Assembly (NCBI RefSeq): GCF_900119165.1
Contig: NZ_FPJG01000006.1
Span: forward strand, 248,001-312,000
Source: Amycolatopsis australiensis
GTDB taxonomy: Bacteria > Actinomycetota > Actinomycetes > Mycobacteriales > Pseudonocardiaceae
Direction: 5' to 3'
Length of the DNA stretch: 64,000 nt
This document shows positions 48,122-60,533 of the stretch, in pieces (position 1 is the stretch's first letter; the number at the start of each line of letters is the position of its first letter). A program made the translations under genes and the position numbers. The notes beneath the pieces are model-generated. The model had not been told where the DNA came from. It searched no databases and worked only from the letters and a program-made list of their open reading frames with translations.

Positions 48122-49546
48122 GTGCCCGCCCCGTTGTTCCCCGCCCTCGCCGACGGTTCCGGCCGCGAAGCCCTGCGCTTCGGCGACCACGCCCTCACCT
48201 ACGCCGACCTCGCCGCCGTCGCCGGCGACCTCGCCCGTGAGCTTCCGCCGCGCCGGGTCGCGGTGTGGGCGACGCCGACCGTGCACACCAGCGTGGCCGT
48301 CGTCGCCGCGCTGCTCGCCGGTGTCCCGGCCGTGCCGCTCAACCCGAAGATCGGCGAGCGTGAGCTCGCGCACATCCTCGCCGACAGCGACCCCGCGCTC
48401 GTGCTGGCCGAACCGGGCGCCGAGCTGCCCCCCGGGCTGGCCGGCCTCCCGCGCCGGGACATCCCGCTGACCGGCGAGAAGACACCTATCGCGGACGAAC
48501 CCGACCCCGAGGCGCCGGCCTTGATCGTCTACACGTCGGGCACCACCGGGCCGCCCAAGGGGGTCGTCCTCCCCCGCCGCGCGCTCGCGACCACGCTCGA
48601 CGCCCTCGAGGACGCCTGGGGCTGGACCGCCGACGACGTCCTCGTGCACGCCCTCCCGCTGTTCCACGTGCACGGCCTGATCCTCGGCATCCTCGGGCCG
48701 CTGCGCCGGGGCGGCTCGGTGCGTCACCTCGGCCGCTTTTCCCCCGAAGGTGTCGCGCACGAGCTGGCGAACGGCGCGACCATGCTGTTCGGCGTCCCGA
48801 CGATGTACCACCGCATCGCCGGCGAAGTCGGCACGAACCCCGCGCTGGCGGACGCGCTGCGGGCCGCGCGGCTGCTCGTCTCCGGCTCCGCGGCGCTGCC
48901 GGTGCACGACCACCAGCGGATCACCGCGGCGACCGGCCAGCAGGTCGTCGAGCGCTACGGCATGACCGAGACGCTGATGAACACCAGCGTCCGCGCGGAC
49001 GGCGAACGCAAGCCGGGCACGGTCGGCGTGCCGCTGCGGGGCGTCGAACTGCGGCTGGTCGGCGAGGACGGCGAGGTCGTCGACGACCCCGAGACGGTCG
49101 GCGAGATCCAGGTGCGCGGGCCGAACCTGTTCACCGAGTACCTCAACCGCCCGGACGCCACCGCGGCCGCGTTCGACGACGGCTGGTTCCGCACCGGCGA
49201 CATGGCCACGCGCGACGCCGACGGGTACGTCAAGATCGTCGGGCGCAAGGCCACCGACCTGATCAAGAGCGGCGGCTACAAGATCGGTGCCGGCGAGATC
49301 GAAAACGCGCTGCTCGAACACCCCGGCGTCGCCGAAGCGGCCGTCACCGGCGAGCCGGACGACGACCTCGGCGAGCGGATCGTCGCGTGGATCGTGCCCA
49401 GCGGCGAACCACCGTCCGCCGGGGAACTGGCCGACCACGTCGCCAAGCTGCTCGCGCCGCACAAGCGCCCGCGGGTCGTCCGGTACCTGGATGCCTTGCC
49501 GCGCAACGACATGGGCAAGGTCATGAAGCGGGCGCTCGGTGCCTAG
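48122..49546 (+). CDS. matB: Malonyl-CoA synthetase-type acyl-CoA ligase
   Basis: A 474-aa ANL-superfamily ligase. The P-loop VYTSGTTGPPKG, the A5 motif RYGMTETL, WFRTGDMA, and the catalytic Lys near the end in RNDMGKVMKRAL are present. The overall sequence is very close to Streptomyces coelicolor MatB, which makes malonyl- and methylmalonyl-CoA. The GTG at 48122 leads into VPAPLFPALADG. The next gene overlaps by 8 bp and encodes a carboxyltransferase. The pair would link malonate use to malonyl-CoA supply. Confidence 0.93.
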   Translation: MPAPLFPALADGSGREALRFGDHALTYADLAAVAGDLARELPPRRVAVWATPTVHTSVAVVAALLAGVPAVPLNPKIGERELAHILADSDPALVLAEPGAELPPGLAGLPRRDIPLTGEKTPIADEPDPEAPALIVYTSGTTGPPKGVVLPRRALATTLDALEDAWGWTADDVLVHALPLFHVHGLILGILGPLRRGGSVRHLGRFSPEGVAHELANGATMLFGVPTMYHRIAGEVGTNPALADALRAARLLVSGSAALPVHDHQRITAATGQQVVERYGMTETLMNTSVRADGERKPGTVGVPLRGVELRLVGEDGEVVDDPETVGEIQVRGPNLFTEYLNRPDATAAAFDDGWFRTGDMATRDADGYVKIVGRKATDLIKSGGYKIGAGEIENALLEHPGVAEAAVTGEPDDDLGERIVAWIVPSGEPPSAGELADHVAKLLAPHKRPRVVRYLDALPRNDMGKVMKRALGA

Positions 49547-50870
49547 GCTGCCGGCGCGCGAAGTCGTCGGCGCGATCGCGAACGGCTTCGCGGAGTTCCC
49601 CACCCCGCTGCGCGACGAGCCGGCCGACGGCCCGATCGGCTGGCCGGGTTACCGCGAAGCACGCGCGGATGCGGAAGAGCGCACCGGCGAGAAGGAGTCG
49701 GTCGTCTGCGGGACGGCGAAGATCGGCGACGTCGAGGCCGTGCTGATCGCGTTCGAGTTCGGGTTCCTCGGCGGCTCGCTCGGGCAGCGGACCGGCGACC
49801 GGATCGAGGCGGCGTTCGCGCACGCGCGCGACGCCCGGCTGCCGGTGGTTTCGCTGGTCGCCACCGGTGGCAGCCGCATGCAGCAGGGCATGCGCGCGTT
49901 GATGCAGCTGCAGCGGGTGGCGCGGGCGTCGGCGTTGACGCGTTCGCTGGGCATCCCGCAGATCTCGGTGCTGCGCGATCCGACGACCGGCGGCGGCTGG
50001 GCGACGCTCGGCGCGGGCGCCGACGTCATCCTCGCCCTGCCGGAAGCGCAGGTCGGCTTCGCGGGTTCGCGGGTGCGGCCGCCCGGGTCGCCGGAGGCTT
50101 ACACGGCCGAGGCCAAGTACGAGTGGGGACAAGTCGACGCGATCGTGTCGCCGGACGAGCTCGGCGGCACCCTGGAGCGGTGGCTGCGGCTGCTGACCGC
50201 ACGTTCGTCGGCGGCGGCTCCGCCCCCCTCGGCCCTGCGGCCGGCTTCGCTGCCGGAGACCGGCTGGGAAGCCGTCGAGGCGGCGCGTTCACCGCGGCGG
50301 CCCCGCGCTCACGAGTACCTCGACGCGTACTTCGACTGGCGTGCGGACATCAGCGGCGACCGCTGCGGCGGCGTCGACCCGGGTGTGGCCTGCGGCTTCG
50401 GCTGGCGGGACGGCCGGACGATCGCGTACGCGGCCCAGTGCGGCACGCCCACGCAACCGGCGGGCTTCCGGACGGCGGCGCGCTTGGTGCGGCTGGCGTC
50501 CCGCCTGGGCATTCCGGTGCTGACGCTGGTCGATACCCCGGGTGCGGCCAACGACGCGGCCGCGGAGCAGGCGGGCGCGGGCGGCGCGATCGCGGCGATG
50601 TTCGAGGCGGTGGCGACGGCATCGATCCCGGTGACGACGCTGGTGATCGGCGAAGGCGGCTCGGGCGGCGCGCTGGCGTTCGCCGCGGCGGAGTCGACGT
50701 GGGTGGCGCCGGACGCGTACTTCTCGGTGACGTCCCCGGAGGCCGCGGCGGCCATCCTCAAGCGCCCGGCTTCGGAGGTCCCGGCCATCGCCAACCAGCT
50801 GCACCTGCGGCCGCAGGACCTCGTGGACCTGGGTGTGGCGCGCGCGGTCGTGAGTGAGAAACAGGGTTAG
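49539..50870 (+). CDS. Fused acetyl/propionyl-CoA carboxylase carboxyltransferase-type protein
   Basis: A 443-aa protein of the crotonase-like carboxyltransferase fold carrying both beta-like (FEFGFLGGSLGQRTGDRIEAA, VATGGSRMQQGM) and alpha-like halves (GFRTAARLVRLASRLGIPVLTLVDTPGAAND, GEGGSGGALAFAAA). Acyl-CoA and carboxybiotin oxyanion loops are present. It overlaps matB by 8 bp, so the two are coupled. It may act as a decarboxylase or as the transferase part of an acyl-CoA carboxylase; no biotin carrier gene is nearby. The exact reaction is unknown. Confidence 0.85.
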   Translation: MPRLPAREVVGAIANGFAEFPTPLRDEPADGPIGWPGYREARADAEERTGEKESVVCGTAKIGDVEAVLIAFEFGFLGGSLGQRTGDRIEAAFAHARDARLPVVSLVATGGSRMQQGMRALMQLQRVARASALTRSLGIPQISVLRDPTTGGGWATLGAGADVILALPEAQVGFAGSRVRPPGSPEAYTAEAKYEWGQVDAIVSPDELGGTLERWLRLLTARSSAAAPPPSALRPASLPETGWEAVEAARSPRRPRAHEYLDAYFDWRADISGDRCGGVDPGVACGFGWRDGRTIAYAAQCGTPTQPAGFRTAARLVRLASRLGIPVLTLVDTPGAANDAAAEQAGAGGAIAAMFEAVATASIPVTTLVIGEGGSGGALAFAAAESTWVAPDAYFSVTSPEAAAAILKRPASEVPAIANQLHLRPQDLVDLGVARAVVSEKQG

Positions 50871-50885
50871 CACACGGTTTCCCGC

Positions 50886-51359
50886 TCACGACATCTTGGC
50901 GAGTTCCGGGGTCCGGTCGGTCCAGGTGCCGTGCGGTTCGAGCGTCACCTCGCGGACGTCGTCCTCGCGGCGGGCCAGCCGGACCACCAGGTAGTCGTCC
51001 GTCAGCCGCTCCGCCGCGCCTTCACCCCACTCGACCACGATCGCCGAGCGCTCGAGGTCGGTGTCCAGGTCCAGGTCGTCGAGCTGCGAGAGGTCGCCGC
51101 CGAGCCGGTACGCGTCCACGTGTACCAGCGGCACGCCCGAGGCGCCCGCCGGGTGGACGCGGGCCAGGACGAACGTCGGGCTGCTCACGCGGCCGCCGAC
51201 GCCGAGCCCCTCGGCGATGCCGCGGGTCAGCGTCGTCTTGCCGGCGCCGAGCGGCCCGGCCAACAGGACCAGGTCACCGGCACGCAGGACGCGGCCGAGC
51301 GCGCGACCGAAGTCCATCGTCGCTTCGGGCGTCGGGAACACGAACGTCAACGCTGCCAC
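50886..51359 (-). CDS. tsaE: tRNA t6A ATPase TsaE
   Basis: A protein of about 157 aa with Walker A LAGPLGAGKTTLTRG, VSSPTFVLARVH, and the conserved HVDAYRLGGDLSQLDDLDLD and VVEWGEGA. It is the ATPase that recycles the TsaB-TsaD complex. Three in-frame starts are possible (GTG 51359, GTG 51341, ATG 51317); none has a strong ribosome site, and the first overlaps the upstream hydrolase gene by 13 bp. Matches Rv3422c, next to alr as in M. tuberculosis. Confidence 0.92.
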   Translation of the reverse strand: MAALTFVFPTPEATMDFGRALGRVLRAGDLVLLAGPLGAGKTTLTRGIAEGLGVGGRVSSPTFVLARVHPAGASGVPLVHVDAYRLGGDLSQLDDLDLDTDLERSAIVVEWGEGAAERLTDDYLVVRLARREDDVREVTLEPHGTWTDRTPELAKMS

Positions 51360-52440
51360 CACCAGGTTCGCCGGGACGTAGGCACGCCGTCCACGCCGGA
51401 GCAGCGTTGCAGGAGGTCGATCAGATGACTGTTCACCAGCTCCGGCTGCTCGAGCAGGACCATGTGCCCGGCGCCGCGGACGCGCACCAGCTCCGCGTCG
51501 GGCAGCTCGGCGGCGATCCGCTCGGCGTGCGAGAACGGCGTGAACCGGTCCGAGTCGCCGCCGATGACCAGCACTTCCGCGTGCTTCAGGCCGGCCAGCG
51601 CGGCATAGCGGTTGTGGCTGCCGAGGGTGTCGATGAAGTTGACCAGCCCGCGCACCGGCGTCACTTCGAGCATCTCGAGCATGAAGTCGACGAGCCGCGG
51701 CGCGACGTCGCGGCTGCCGAACGCCAGCCGTCGCACGGCCTGACGCGTCAGCTGCCCGCCCGCGGCGCGCACGAACTCCACCAGCCCGGGCTGCCAGCCG
51801 GCGAGCCCGCCCGCCGCGCGCGTCAACGGGTTGTACTTCGAGAGCAGCGAACGCGGCAACCCACGTGCGCCCACTTCGCCCGCCGCCGTCGCGATGAAAG
51901 CAACGCCGCACACACGGTCTTCGAACAGCTCGGGGAACTCGGCGGCCAGCTCCATGATCACCATGCCGCCCATCGAGTGCCCCATCAGCACGATCGGTCC
52001 CTCGGGCACCACGGACCGCAGGACGCAGTCGAGGTCACGGGCCAGCTGCTCGATCGTGGACGTCTCGGCGGAAGCCGCGCCGGACAGCCCGTGGCTGCGA
52101 TGGTCGTAGTACACCTGACGCACGCGCGGCAGCCGAAGCGACGCGAGGTCGCGACGCTGGAAATGCCAGCAGCGCCGCGAAAGCGCGAAGCCGTGTACTC
52201 CCACGACAGTCAGTTCGGGTTCGCCGCCGTCTTCCGGGTCGATCTCCTCGACCGAAAGCGGCGTGCCGTCCTCGGCCGCGACCGTGGAAGTACGGTCCGG
52301 CTTCAGCTCCCCCAGCGGCTCGTCCACGTACGGATCCTCACTGTGCCGCCGCTGCTGCGCGGCGACGGCGATGGCGGCGGCGGTCCCGGTGGCCAGTGCC
52401 CCGACCCCGCCGGCGATGGCCAGCAGTCGTCGTGAAGGTG

Positions 52441-52444
<4 letters not shown>
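51347..52444 (-). CDS. Alpha/beta hydrolase with N-terminal membrane helix
   Basis: A 365-aa hydrolase. Residues 7-27 (LLAIAGGVGALATGTAAAIAV) form a membrane or signal segment. The catalytic triad appears complete: Ser in LMGHSMGGMVIM, Asp in VIGGDSDRFTP and His in RGAGHMVLLEQPE; the oxyanion region is VVGVHGFALS. It overlaps alr by 4 bp (GTGA) at one end and tsaE at the other, so alr, this gene and tsaE form one operon. The substrate is unknown; the same gene occurs in this place in related actinobacteria. Confidence 0.9.
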
Positions 52445-53539
<1,095 letters not shown>

Positions 53540-53556
<17 letters not shown>

Positions 53557-53574
53557 GGCGACTCCCAGTTTCCC
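53540..53574 (-). promoter_or_regulatory. Perfect hairpin enclosing the alr start codon
   Basis: Arms GGGAAACTGGGAGTC and GACTCCCAGTTTCCC (15 bp, no mismatch) surround a 5-base loop. In the alr transcript the ribosome site is in the first arm and the AUG begins in the loop. It also lies 11 bp after the ugpC stop. It can sequester the start or act as an attenuator between ugpC and alr. No U-tract follows. Confidence 0.8.
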
Positions 53575-53585
53575 ATGACCCGAGG

Positions 53586-54677
<1,092 letters not shown>

Positions 54678-54680
54678 CGG

Positions 54681-56111
54681 TCAGTCCTCTCCGAGATTCC
54701 GCCGGGCCCCGTACGCCGCTTCGCGGGCTTCGAGGTGGCGCTGCTGGATCCGGTGGCCCTCGGCGCGCTGCGCCTCGGTCGGCTCGTCCAGCTCGAGCCG
54801 GGGTTTGCGGTTTTCCTGCCAGGACGGGGGTTCCGCACTGGAAGCCAGGGCCCACGCCGCCTGCCGCGCCGCGCCGAGCGCGACGTACTCGGCGACTTCG
54901 GGCAGCTGCACGGGCACGCCGAAGACGAGCGGCGCGACCGCGCGGACGGCGGCCGACTGCGCGCCCCCGCCGATCAGCAGCACGCGCTCGACGTCGAGGC
55001 CGTGCGCGCGCACGGCGTCGAGGCCGGCGGCCAGTCCGCAGAGCATGCCTTCGACGGCACTGCGCGCGAGGTTCTCCGGCGTCATGTTCGCCCTGGTCAG
55101 GCCGCTCAGCGAGCCGGTGGCACCCGGCAGGTTCGGGGTGCGCTCGCCGTCGAGGTAAGGCAGGAACGTGAGGCCGCCGACGCCGGGCTCGGCGCCGAGG
55201 GCGAGCCGGTCGAACTCGCTCAGCGTCGCCCCGAGCATGGTGGCCGTCGCGGTCAGGACGCGGGCGGCGTTGAGGGTGCAGGCCAGCGGGAGGAACCGGC
55301 CGGTGGCGTCGGCGAACCCGGCGACCTCGCCGGACGCGTCGGCCGCACCGGTCTCGGCCACGCCGAACACCGTGCCGCTGGTGCCGAGCGACACGACGAC
55401 GTCACCCGGCCGCAGTTCGAGCCCCAGCGCGGCGGCCATGTTGTCCCCGGTGCCCGCCGAGACGAGCACGCCGTCCGGGGTGTGGCCGGCGACGTCGGCC
55501 GGGCCGAGCACGGTCGGCAGCTCCGGCGTCCGGCCGCCGAACGCGTGGCTCAGGACGTCCAGGCGGTAGGAGTTGTCCGACGGCGAGAAGTAGCCGGTGC
55601 CGGACGCGTCGCCGCGGTCGGTGACCGGGTCGCCGCCGGTGAGCTTCCAGGTCAGCCAGTCGTGCGGCAGCAGGACGCGGGCGACGCGGTCGGCCAGCTT
55701 CGGCTCGTGGTCGGCCAGCCAGCGCAGCTTCGTCACGGTGAAGCTCGCGACCGGCACCGAGCCGACGGACTTCGCCCAGACCGACGGCCCGCCGAGCTCG
55801 TCGACGAGGTCGAGGGCGGCCTGCGCGGAGCGCGTGTCGTTCCACAGCAGCGCGGGCCGGACCACGTCGTTGTTTTCATCCAGCGTGACCATGCCGTGCT
55901 GCTGGCCGCCGACGCCGATGGCCTTGACGCCGTCGAGCACGCCGTTCGTCGCTTCCTGGAAGGCGCTCCACCAGGCGTCGGGGTGCACCTCGGTGCCGTC
56001 GGGGTGCGGCGCGCGGCCGGTGCGGACGATCTCGCCGGTTTCGGCGTCGCACACGACGACCTTGGTCGACTGCGTGGACGAGTCGATGCCGGCGACCAGC
56101 TCAGCTGTCAT
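54681..56111 (-). CDS. xylB: Xylulokinase/FGGY carbohydrate kinase
   Basis: A 476-aa FGGY kinase. The start [23 protein letters not shown] holds the phosphate-binding loop; [25 protein letters not shown] and ALLWNDTRS follow; the catalytic Asp is in [13 protein letters not shown]. It should phosphorylate D-xylulose, though some close FGGY enzymes use other pentuloses. Its start overlaps the upstream deoR-family gene by 11 bp and ugpC follows at 3 bp. The three form an operon for pentose use. Confidence 0.92.
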   Translation of the reverse strand: MTAELVAGIDSSTQSTKVVVCDAETGEIVRTGRAPHPDGTEVHPDAWWSAFQEATNGVLDGVKAIGVGGQQHGMVTLDENNDVVRPALLWNDTRSAQAALDLVDELGGPSVWAKSVGSVPVASFTVTKLRWLADHEPKLADRVARVLLPHDWLTWKLTGGDPVTDRGDASGTGYFSPSDNSYRLDVLSHAFGGRTPELPTVLGPADVAGHTPDGVLVSAGTGDNMAAALGLELRPGDVVVSLGTSGTVFGVAETGAADASGEVAGFADATGRFLPLACTLNAARVLTATATMLGATLSEFDRLALGAEPGVGGLTFLPYLDGERTPNLPGATGSLSGLTRANMTPENLARSAVEGMLCGLAAGLDAVRAHGLDVERVLLIGGGAQSAAVRAVAPLVFGVPVQLPEVAEYVALGAARQAAWALASSAEPPSWQENRKPRLELDEPTEAQRAEGHRIQQRHLEAREAAYGARRNLGED

Positions 56112-56934
56112 AGGGCTGCCCCTCTGCGACGTGTTCGACGATCTCGATCGCGGTGCCCGCGTTGAGCGCGGCCTCGATCTCCTCGGTGGGCGTGGCTTGC
56201 CCGGTGATCAGCAGGTCGTAGTCGCCGACGTCGCCGTGCGCGTAGGTCGCGGTGCGGCCGAACTTCGAGTGGTCGACGACGAGGACGTTCTGGTTGGCGA
56301 TCTTCAGCGCGGCCTTCTTCAGCTCGGCGTAGTCGCGGTCGGGGTGGAAGAGCCGCCCGACGGCGACGGCGGTGACCGAGACGAAGGAGACGTCCGCGCG
56401 GATCGAGTCGAGCAGGTTGAGGACCTCGGGGCCGGCGCAGGAGTCGTACTCGTGGCTGTACCGGCCGCCGGCGAGGACCACGTCGACCTTGGGCCCGAGC
56501 AGCCGCGCGGCGTGCAGCGAGTTGGTGACGACGGTGAGCGCGTCGATCTCGGCGAGCCGCCTGACCAGCGGAAGGAGGGTGGTGGAGTCGTCGACGAAGA
56601 CGGTCTGCCCGGGTTGGACGTGGTTGGCGGCGGCCGCGCCGAGCGCGTCCTTCTCGCCGTGGTGGAGCGTGTCGCGGAAGCGGGCGGCGGTCTCGATGGT
56701 GAGCGCCGGGTAGGCCTCGACCTTGCCGCGCAGCTTGCGCAGGAGCCGGCGTTCGGCCAGGTCGTCGAGGTCGCGGTGCATGGTCATGAGGCTGACCTTG
56801 AAGCGGGCGGTGAGGTCGTCGATGCGGGCTTCGCCGTGCTCGATGACGTGGTCGAGGATGTCCTGCCGCCGCCGTTCGACGACGGCATCGGACGGCCGGG
56901 TCTTCCGGTCTCCGGGTACTGTGCCGCCGCTCAC
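56101..56934 (-). CDS. DeoR/GlpR-family transcriptional regulator
   Basis: A 277-aa regulator with an N-terminal winged helix ([44 protein letters not shown]) and a sugar-phosphate isomerase-like effector domain ([40 protein letters not shown]). It heads the operon with xylB and ugpC and is likely its repressor, released by a phosphorylated pentose. The intergenic 89-bp repeat copy B lies just upstream of it. Confidence 0.92.
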   Translation of the reverse strand: MSGGTVPGDRKTRPSDAVVERRRQDILDHVIEHGEARIDDLTARFKVSLMTMHRDLDDLAERRLLRKLRGKVEAYPALTIETAARFRDTLHHGEKDALGAAAANHVQPGQTVFVDDSTTLLPLVRRLAEIDALTVVTNSLHAARLLGPKVDVVLAGGRYSHEYDSCAGPEVLNLLDSIRADVSFVSVTAVAVGRLFHPDRDYAELKKAALKIANQNVLVVDHSKFGRTATYAHGDVGDYDLLITGQATPTEEIEAALNAGTAIEIVEHVAEGQPYDS

Positions 56935-56999
56935 ACAGCATTCTTACCAGATTTATCGCCCGGAGTTAACAGAGAACTCGATAACTCTTCGCACGCCCC

Positions 57000-57088
57000 A
57001 AGCGCCCCAATGTGGCCTTCGGTGCGTCAGACGCACCCAAGGCGGCCTTCGGTGCGTCTGACGCAACCAAGGCCGCCTTGGGGCGCTT
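57000..57088. repeat. 89-bp palindromic dispersed repeat, copy B
   Basis: Same arms (AAGCGCCCCAA / TTGGGGCGCTT) and same length as copies A and C, but inverted relative to them: its first 18 bases equal the reverse complement of the last 18 of copy A. It contains the perfect inner palindrome GGTGCGTC-A-GACGCACC. It lies between nnr and the deoR-family gene, 3 bp from the nnr stop codon. Confidence 0.92.
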
Positions 57089-57091
57089 GGG

Positions 57092-58531
57092 TCAGGTCGC
57101 GAGGGAGCGGATCGAGCGGATGGCTTCCGGGATCGCGTGGACCAGGCCGGACGCCGAGGTCGGGGCGTTCTGGGCCGCGATCGCGCCCGCCAGCGAGTGG
57201 ACGTGCGCCGCGGCCGCGGCCGCCAGCCACGGGTCCAGGCCCGCCGCCAGCAGCGAGCCCACCAGGCCCGACAGGACGTCTCCCGAGCCCGCCGTCGCCA
57301 GCCAGGCGCCACGCGGGGTGTTCACCGCCACCCGGCCGTCCGGGGCCGCGACCACCGTGCAGTGCCCCTTCAGCAGCACGACCGCGTTGTACTTCGAAGC
57401 CGCTTCGCGCGCCGCCGTCACGCGGTCCGGACCCGGCTTGCGGCCCATCAGGCGCTCGTACTCGCCCGCGTGCGGGGTCAGGACCAGCGGCGTGTCCGGG
57501 TCGCGCGCGTCGAGGACCTCCGGGGACTTCGCGATGATCGTGGTCGCGTCGGCGTCCGCGCAGACCGGGACGCCCTGGCCGAGCACGTACCGCAGCACGT
57601 CACGGCCCTCCGAGCCGGTGCCGATGCCCGGGCCGACCGCCCACGCCTGGACGCGCCCGGCGTCCGCGACCGTGCCCGTCGCGATGATCTCCGGCCACTG
57701 CGCCCGGACGACGTCGGCCGCGTGGCCCGCGTAGCGCACCATGCCCGCCGTCGCGCGGACCGCCGAGCCGGCCGCCAGCACCGCCGCACCCGGGTACGTC
57801 GCCGAGCCCGCCGCGATGCCCACGACACCCTGGCTGTACTTGTCGTCCTCCGGTCCAGGCACCGGCCAGGCCGCCGCGACGTCGACGATGTCGAGCAGGC
57901 GGAGATCGGGTTTCTCCAGCTGGAGGCCGATGTCGACCAGCACGACCTCGCCGCACCACGACGGCGCGAGCACGTGCACCGGCTTGAGCGCGCCGAACGT
58001 GACCGTCCGGGCCGCCTTGACCGCCGGGCCGTCGACCGCGCCGGTGTCCGGGTCGACGCCGCTGGGCAGGTCGACCGCGACGATCGGCGCCTCGGCCAGG
58101 TCCACCAGCCGCGCCGCGTCCGGCCGCAGCGGGCCGCGGCCGGAGATGCCGACGATCCCGTCGACCACGACGTCGGCGCGCTTGATCCACTGTGGACCGT
58201 CCTCGGCGGACACCACGCGCCCACCGGCGCGGCGCAGCGCCCGCAGTCCCGCGGGGTGCGCTTTGTCCGGCTTCAGCAGGATCGCCGTGACGGAGACCCC
58301 GCGCTTGCGCAGGAACGCCCCGGCCCACAGCGCGTCACCACCGTTGTCGCCGGAGCCGACGAGCAGCACGACCCGGCGTCCGGACACCGTGCCGACGTAC
58401 TCGGAGAGGAAGTCCGCGACCTGCACCGAAAGGCCGAACGACGCCCGCCGCATCAGCTCGCCCTCGGGCATCACGGCGAAGGCCCGCCCCTCCGCCTCGC
58501 GAATCCGTTCCGTGGTCCAGATTCCCTGCAC
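57092..58531 (-). CDS. nnr: Bifunctional NAD(P)H-hydrate epimerase/dehydratase
   Basis: A 479-aa repair enzyme. The N-terminal YjeF domain (epimerase) has VVLLVGSGDNGGDALWAGAFL and VVDGIVGISGRGPLRP; the C-terminal ribokinase-like domain (dehydratase) has VLTPHAGEYERLMG and the signature ATAGSGDVLSGLVGSLLAAG. It repairs damaged NAD(P)H. Eighteen bases separate it from the glmS stop codon, so they are probably cotranscribed, as alr, nnr and glmS cluster in relatives. Confidence 0.94.
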   Translation of the reverse strand: MQGIWTTERIREAEGRAFAVMPEGELMRRASFGLSVQVADFLSEYVGTVSGRRVVLLVGSGDNGGDALWAGAFLRKRGVSVTAILLKPDKAHPAGLRALRRAGGRVVSAEDGPQWIKRADVVVDGIVGISGRGPLRPDAARLVDLAEAPIVAVDLPSGVDPDTGAVDGPAVKAARTVTFGALKPVHVLAPSWCGEVVLVDIGLQLEKPDLRLLDIVDVAAAWPVPGPEDDKYSQGVVGIAAGSATYPGAAVLAAGSAVRATAGMVRYAGHAADVVRAQWPEIIATGTVADAGRVQAWAVGPGIGTGSEGRDVLRYVLGQGVPVCADADATTIIAKSPEVLDARDPDTPLVLTPHAGEYERLMGRKPGPDRVTAAREAASKYNAVVLLKGHCTVVAAPDGRVAVNTPRGAWLATAGSGDVLSGLVGSLLAAGLDPWLAAAAAAHVHSLAGAIAAQNAPTSASGLVHAIPEAIRSIRSLAT

Positions 58532-58549
58532 GGCGGGGCCTCCCGCGGG

Positions 58550-60412
58550 TTACTCGACAGTGACCGACTTCGCCAGGTTACGCGGCTTGTCGACGTCGTA
58601 CCCGCGGGCGCGGGCGATCTCCGCGGCCAGCACCTGCAGCGGCACCGTGGACACCAGCGGCTGCAGCAGCGTCGGCACGGCGGGCACCTCGATCAGCTCG
58701 TCGGCGAAGGGCCGGACGGTCTCGTCGCCCTCTTCCGCGATGACGATCGTGCGGGCGCCGCGCGCCTGGATCTCGCTGATGTTCGAGACCAGCTTCGAGT
58801 GCAGCACCGCGCGGCCCTTGGGCGACGGCATCACGACGACGACCGGCAGGCCCTCCTCGATCAGCGCGATCGGGCCGTGCTTGAGCTCGCCGGCCGCGAA
58901 GCCCTCGGCGTGCATGTACGCGAGTTCCTTGAGCTTCAGCGCGCCTTCGAGCGCGACCGGGAAGCCGACGTGCCTGCCGAGGAACAGCACCGCGCGCGAG
59001 TCGGCGATGCGACGGCCCAGCTCGCGCGTCTGCTCCACAGTGGACAGTACCTTCTGGACGGCCGCGGGCATGGCCTCCAGCTCGGCGAACTCGCGCGCGA
59101 CCTCGTCCGGGTACTTCGTGCCGCGGGCCTGTGCCAGCGCGAGGCCGACGAGGTAGTTGGCCGCGATCTGCGCGAGGAACGCCTTCGTCGAGGCGACGCC
59201 GATCTCGGGCCCGGCGTGGGTGTACAGGACCGCGTCGGACTCCCGCGGGATCTGCGCGCCGTTGGTGTTGCAGACGGCCAGGACGCGCGCCTTCTGCTCG
59301 CGCGCGTGCCGGACGGCTTCGAGCGTGTCCGCCGTCTCGCCCGACTGGGAGACGGCGACCACCAGCGTGTCACGGTCCAGGACCGGGTCGCGGTAGCGGA
59401 ACTCGGACGCCAGCTCGACCTCGACCGGCAGCCGCGTCCAGTGCTCGATCGCGTACTTGGCGACCAGGCCGGAGTGGTAGGCCGACCCGCAGGCGACGAC
59501 GAAGACCTTGTCGACGTCGCGCAGGTCCTGGTCGGAGATGCGCTGCTCGTCGAGGATGATCCGGCCGGACTCGAAGTGCCCGCGCAGCGTGTTGGCCAGC
59601 GCCTCGGGCTGCTCTTCGATCTCCTTGAGCATGAAGTACTCGTGGCCGCCCTTCTCGGCGGCCGACAGATCCCAGTCGACGGTGAACGGCTTCGCCTGGG
59701 CGGCGTCGCCGTGGAAGTCGGTGACCTCGTAACCCTCGCGCGTGATGACGACGAGCTGGTCCTGGCCCAGCTCGACGGCCTCGCGGGTGTGCTCGATGAA
59801 CGCGGCGACGTCGGAGGCGACGAAGTGCTCGCCGTCGCCCACCCCGACGACCAGCGGCGACGACCGGCGCGCGGCCACGATCGTGTCCGGCTCGTCGGCG
59901 TGCGTCACGACCAGCGTGAACGCCCCTTCGAGGCGGCGGCAGACGGCGGCGACGCTGGCGGCGAGGTCACCCTTGGTGTCGCCGTCGGCGTAGGCGCGGG
60001 CGACGAGGTGCGCGGCCGTCTCGCTGTCGGTGTCGCTGGTCATCTCGACGCCGTCGGCTTCCAGCTCGGCGCGCAGGGCGGCGAAGTTCTCGATGATGCC
60101 GTTGTGCACGACGGCGACGCGCTGCGAGGCGTCCCGGTGCGGGTGCGAGTTGCGGTCGATCGGCGCGCCGTGGGTGGCCCAGCGCGTGTGCCCCATGCCG
60201 GCGGTGCCGCCGAAGTGGTCGCGGCCGACCTTGTCGAGCTCGGCTTCCAGGTTGGCCAGGCGCCCGGCCTTGCGCTCGACGGTCAGCGAACCGGCGCCGT
60301 CGAGGACCGCGACACCGGCCGAGTCGTAACCGCGGTACTCCATGCGCCGGAGCCCGCCGAGGACGACGTCCAGAGCCGGGCGGTGCCCGACATATCCCAC
60401 GATTCCACACAC
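58550..60412 (-). CDS. glmS: Glutamine-fructose-6-phosphate aminotransferase
   Basis: A 620-aa enzyme making glucosamine-6-phosphate for the cell wall. The start VCGIVGYVG places the catalytic Cys at position 2, which supports GTG 60412 over the earlier GTG at 60418. The glutaminase domain has GHTRWATHGAP and NGIIENF; the two SIS domains include ACGSAYHSGLVAKYAIE, SQSGETADTLEAVRHA and GRHVGFPVALEGALKLKELAYMHAEGFAAGELKHGPIALI; the end DKPRNLAKSVTVE is normal. Confidence 0.97.
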   Translation of the reverse strand: MCGIVGYVGHRPALDVVLGGLRRMEYRGYDSAGVAVLDGAGSLTVERKAGRLANLEAELDKVGRDHFGGTAGMGHTRWATHGAPIDRNSHPHRDASQRVAVVHNGIIENFAALRAELEADGVEMTSDTDSETAAHLVARAYADGDTKGDLAASVAAVCRRLEGAFTLVVTHADEPDTIVAARRSSPLVVGVGDGEHFVASDVAAFIEHTREAVELGQDQLVVITREGYEVTDFHGDAAQAKPFTVDWDLSAAEKGGHEYFMLKEIEEQPEALANTLRGHFESGRIILDEQRISDQDLRDVDKVFVVACGSAYHSGLVAKYAIEHWTRLPVEVELASEFRYRDPVLDRDTLVVAVSQSGETADTLEAVRHAREQKARVLAVCNTNGAQIPRESDAVLYTHAGPEIGVASTKAFLAQIAANYLVGLALAQARGTKYPDEVAREFAELEAMPAAVQKVLSTVEQTRELGRRIADSRAVLFLGRHVGFPVALEGALKLKELAYMHAEGFAAGELKHGPIALIEEGLPVVVVMPSPKGRAVLHSKLVSNISEIQARGARTIVIAEEGDETVRPFADELIEVPAVPTLLQPLVSTVPLQVLAAEIARARGYDVDKPRNLAKSVTVE

Positions 60413-60533
60413 GCGCACCAGCCTAACGAGGGACGTTCAGCGGGTTGACGGGGTCCGGAAAGGCCGATTGACCTGCACGAACACTCGGCCGGGTGGTTCA
60501 AACCAATCCACCCCGGCCTGGAACGATCCACCC

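Noticed and set aside
57137..60448. 1103-codon plus-strand frame
   Set aside because: It runs antisense through nnr and glmS, both of which have complete catalytic motifs on the other strand.
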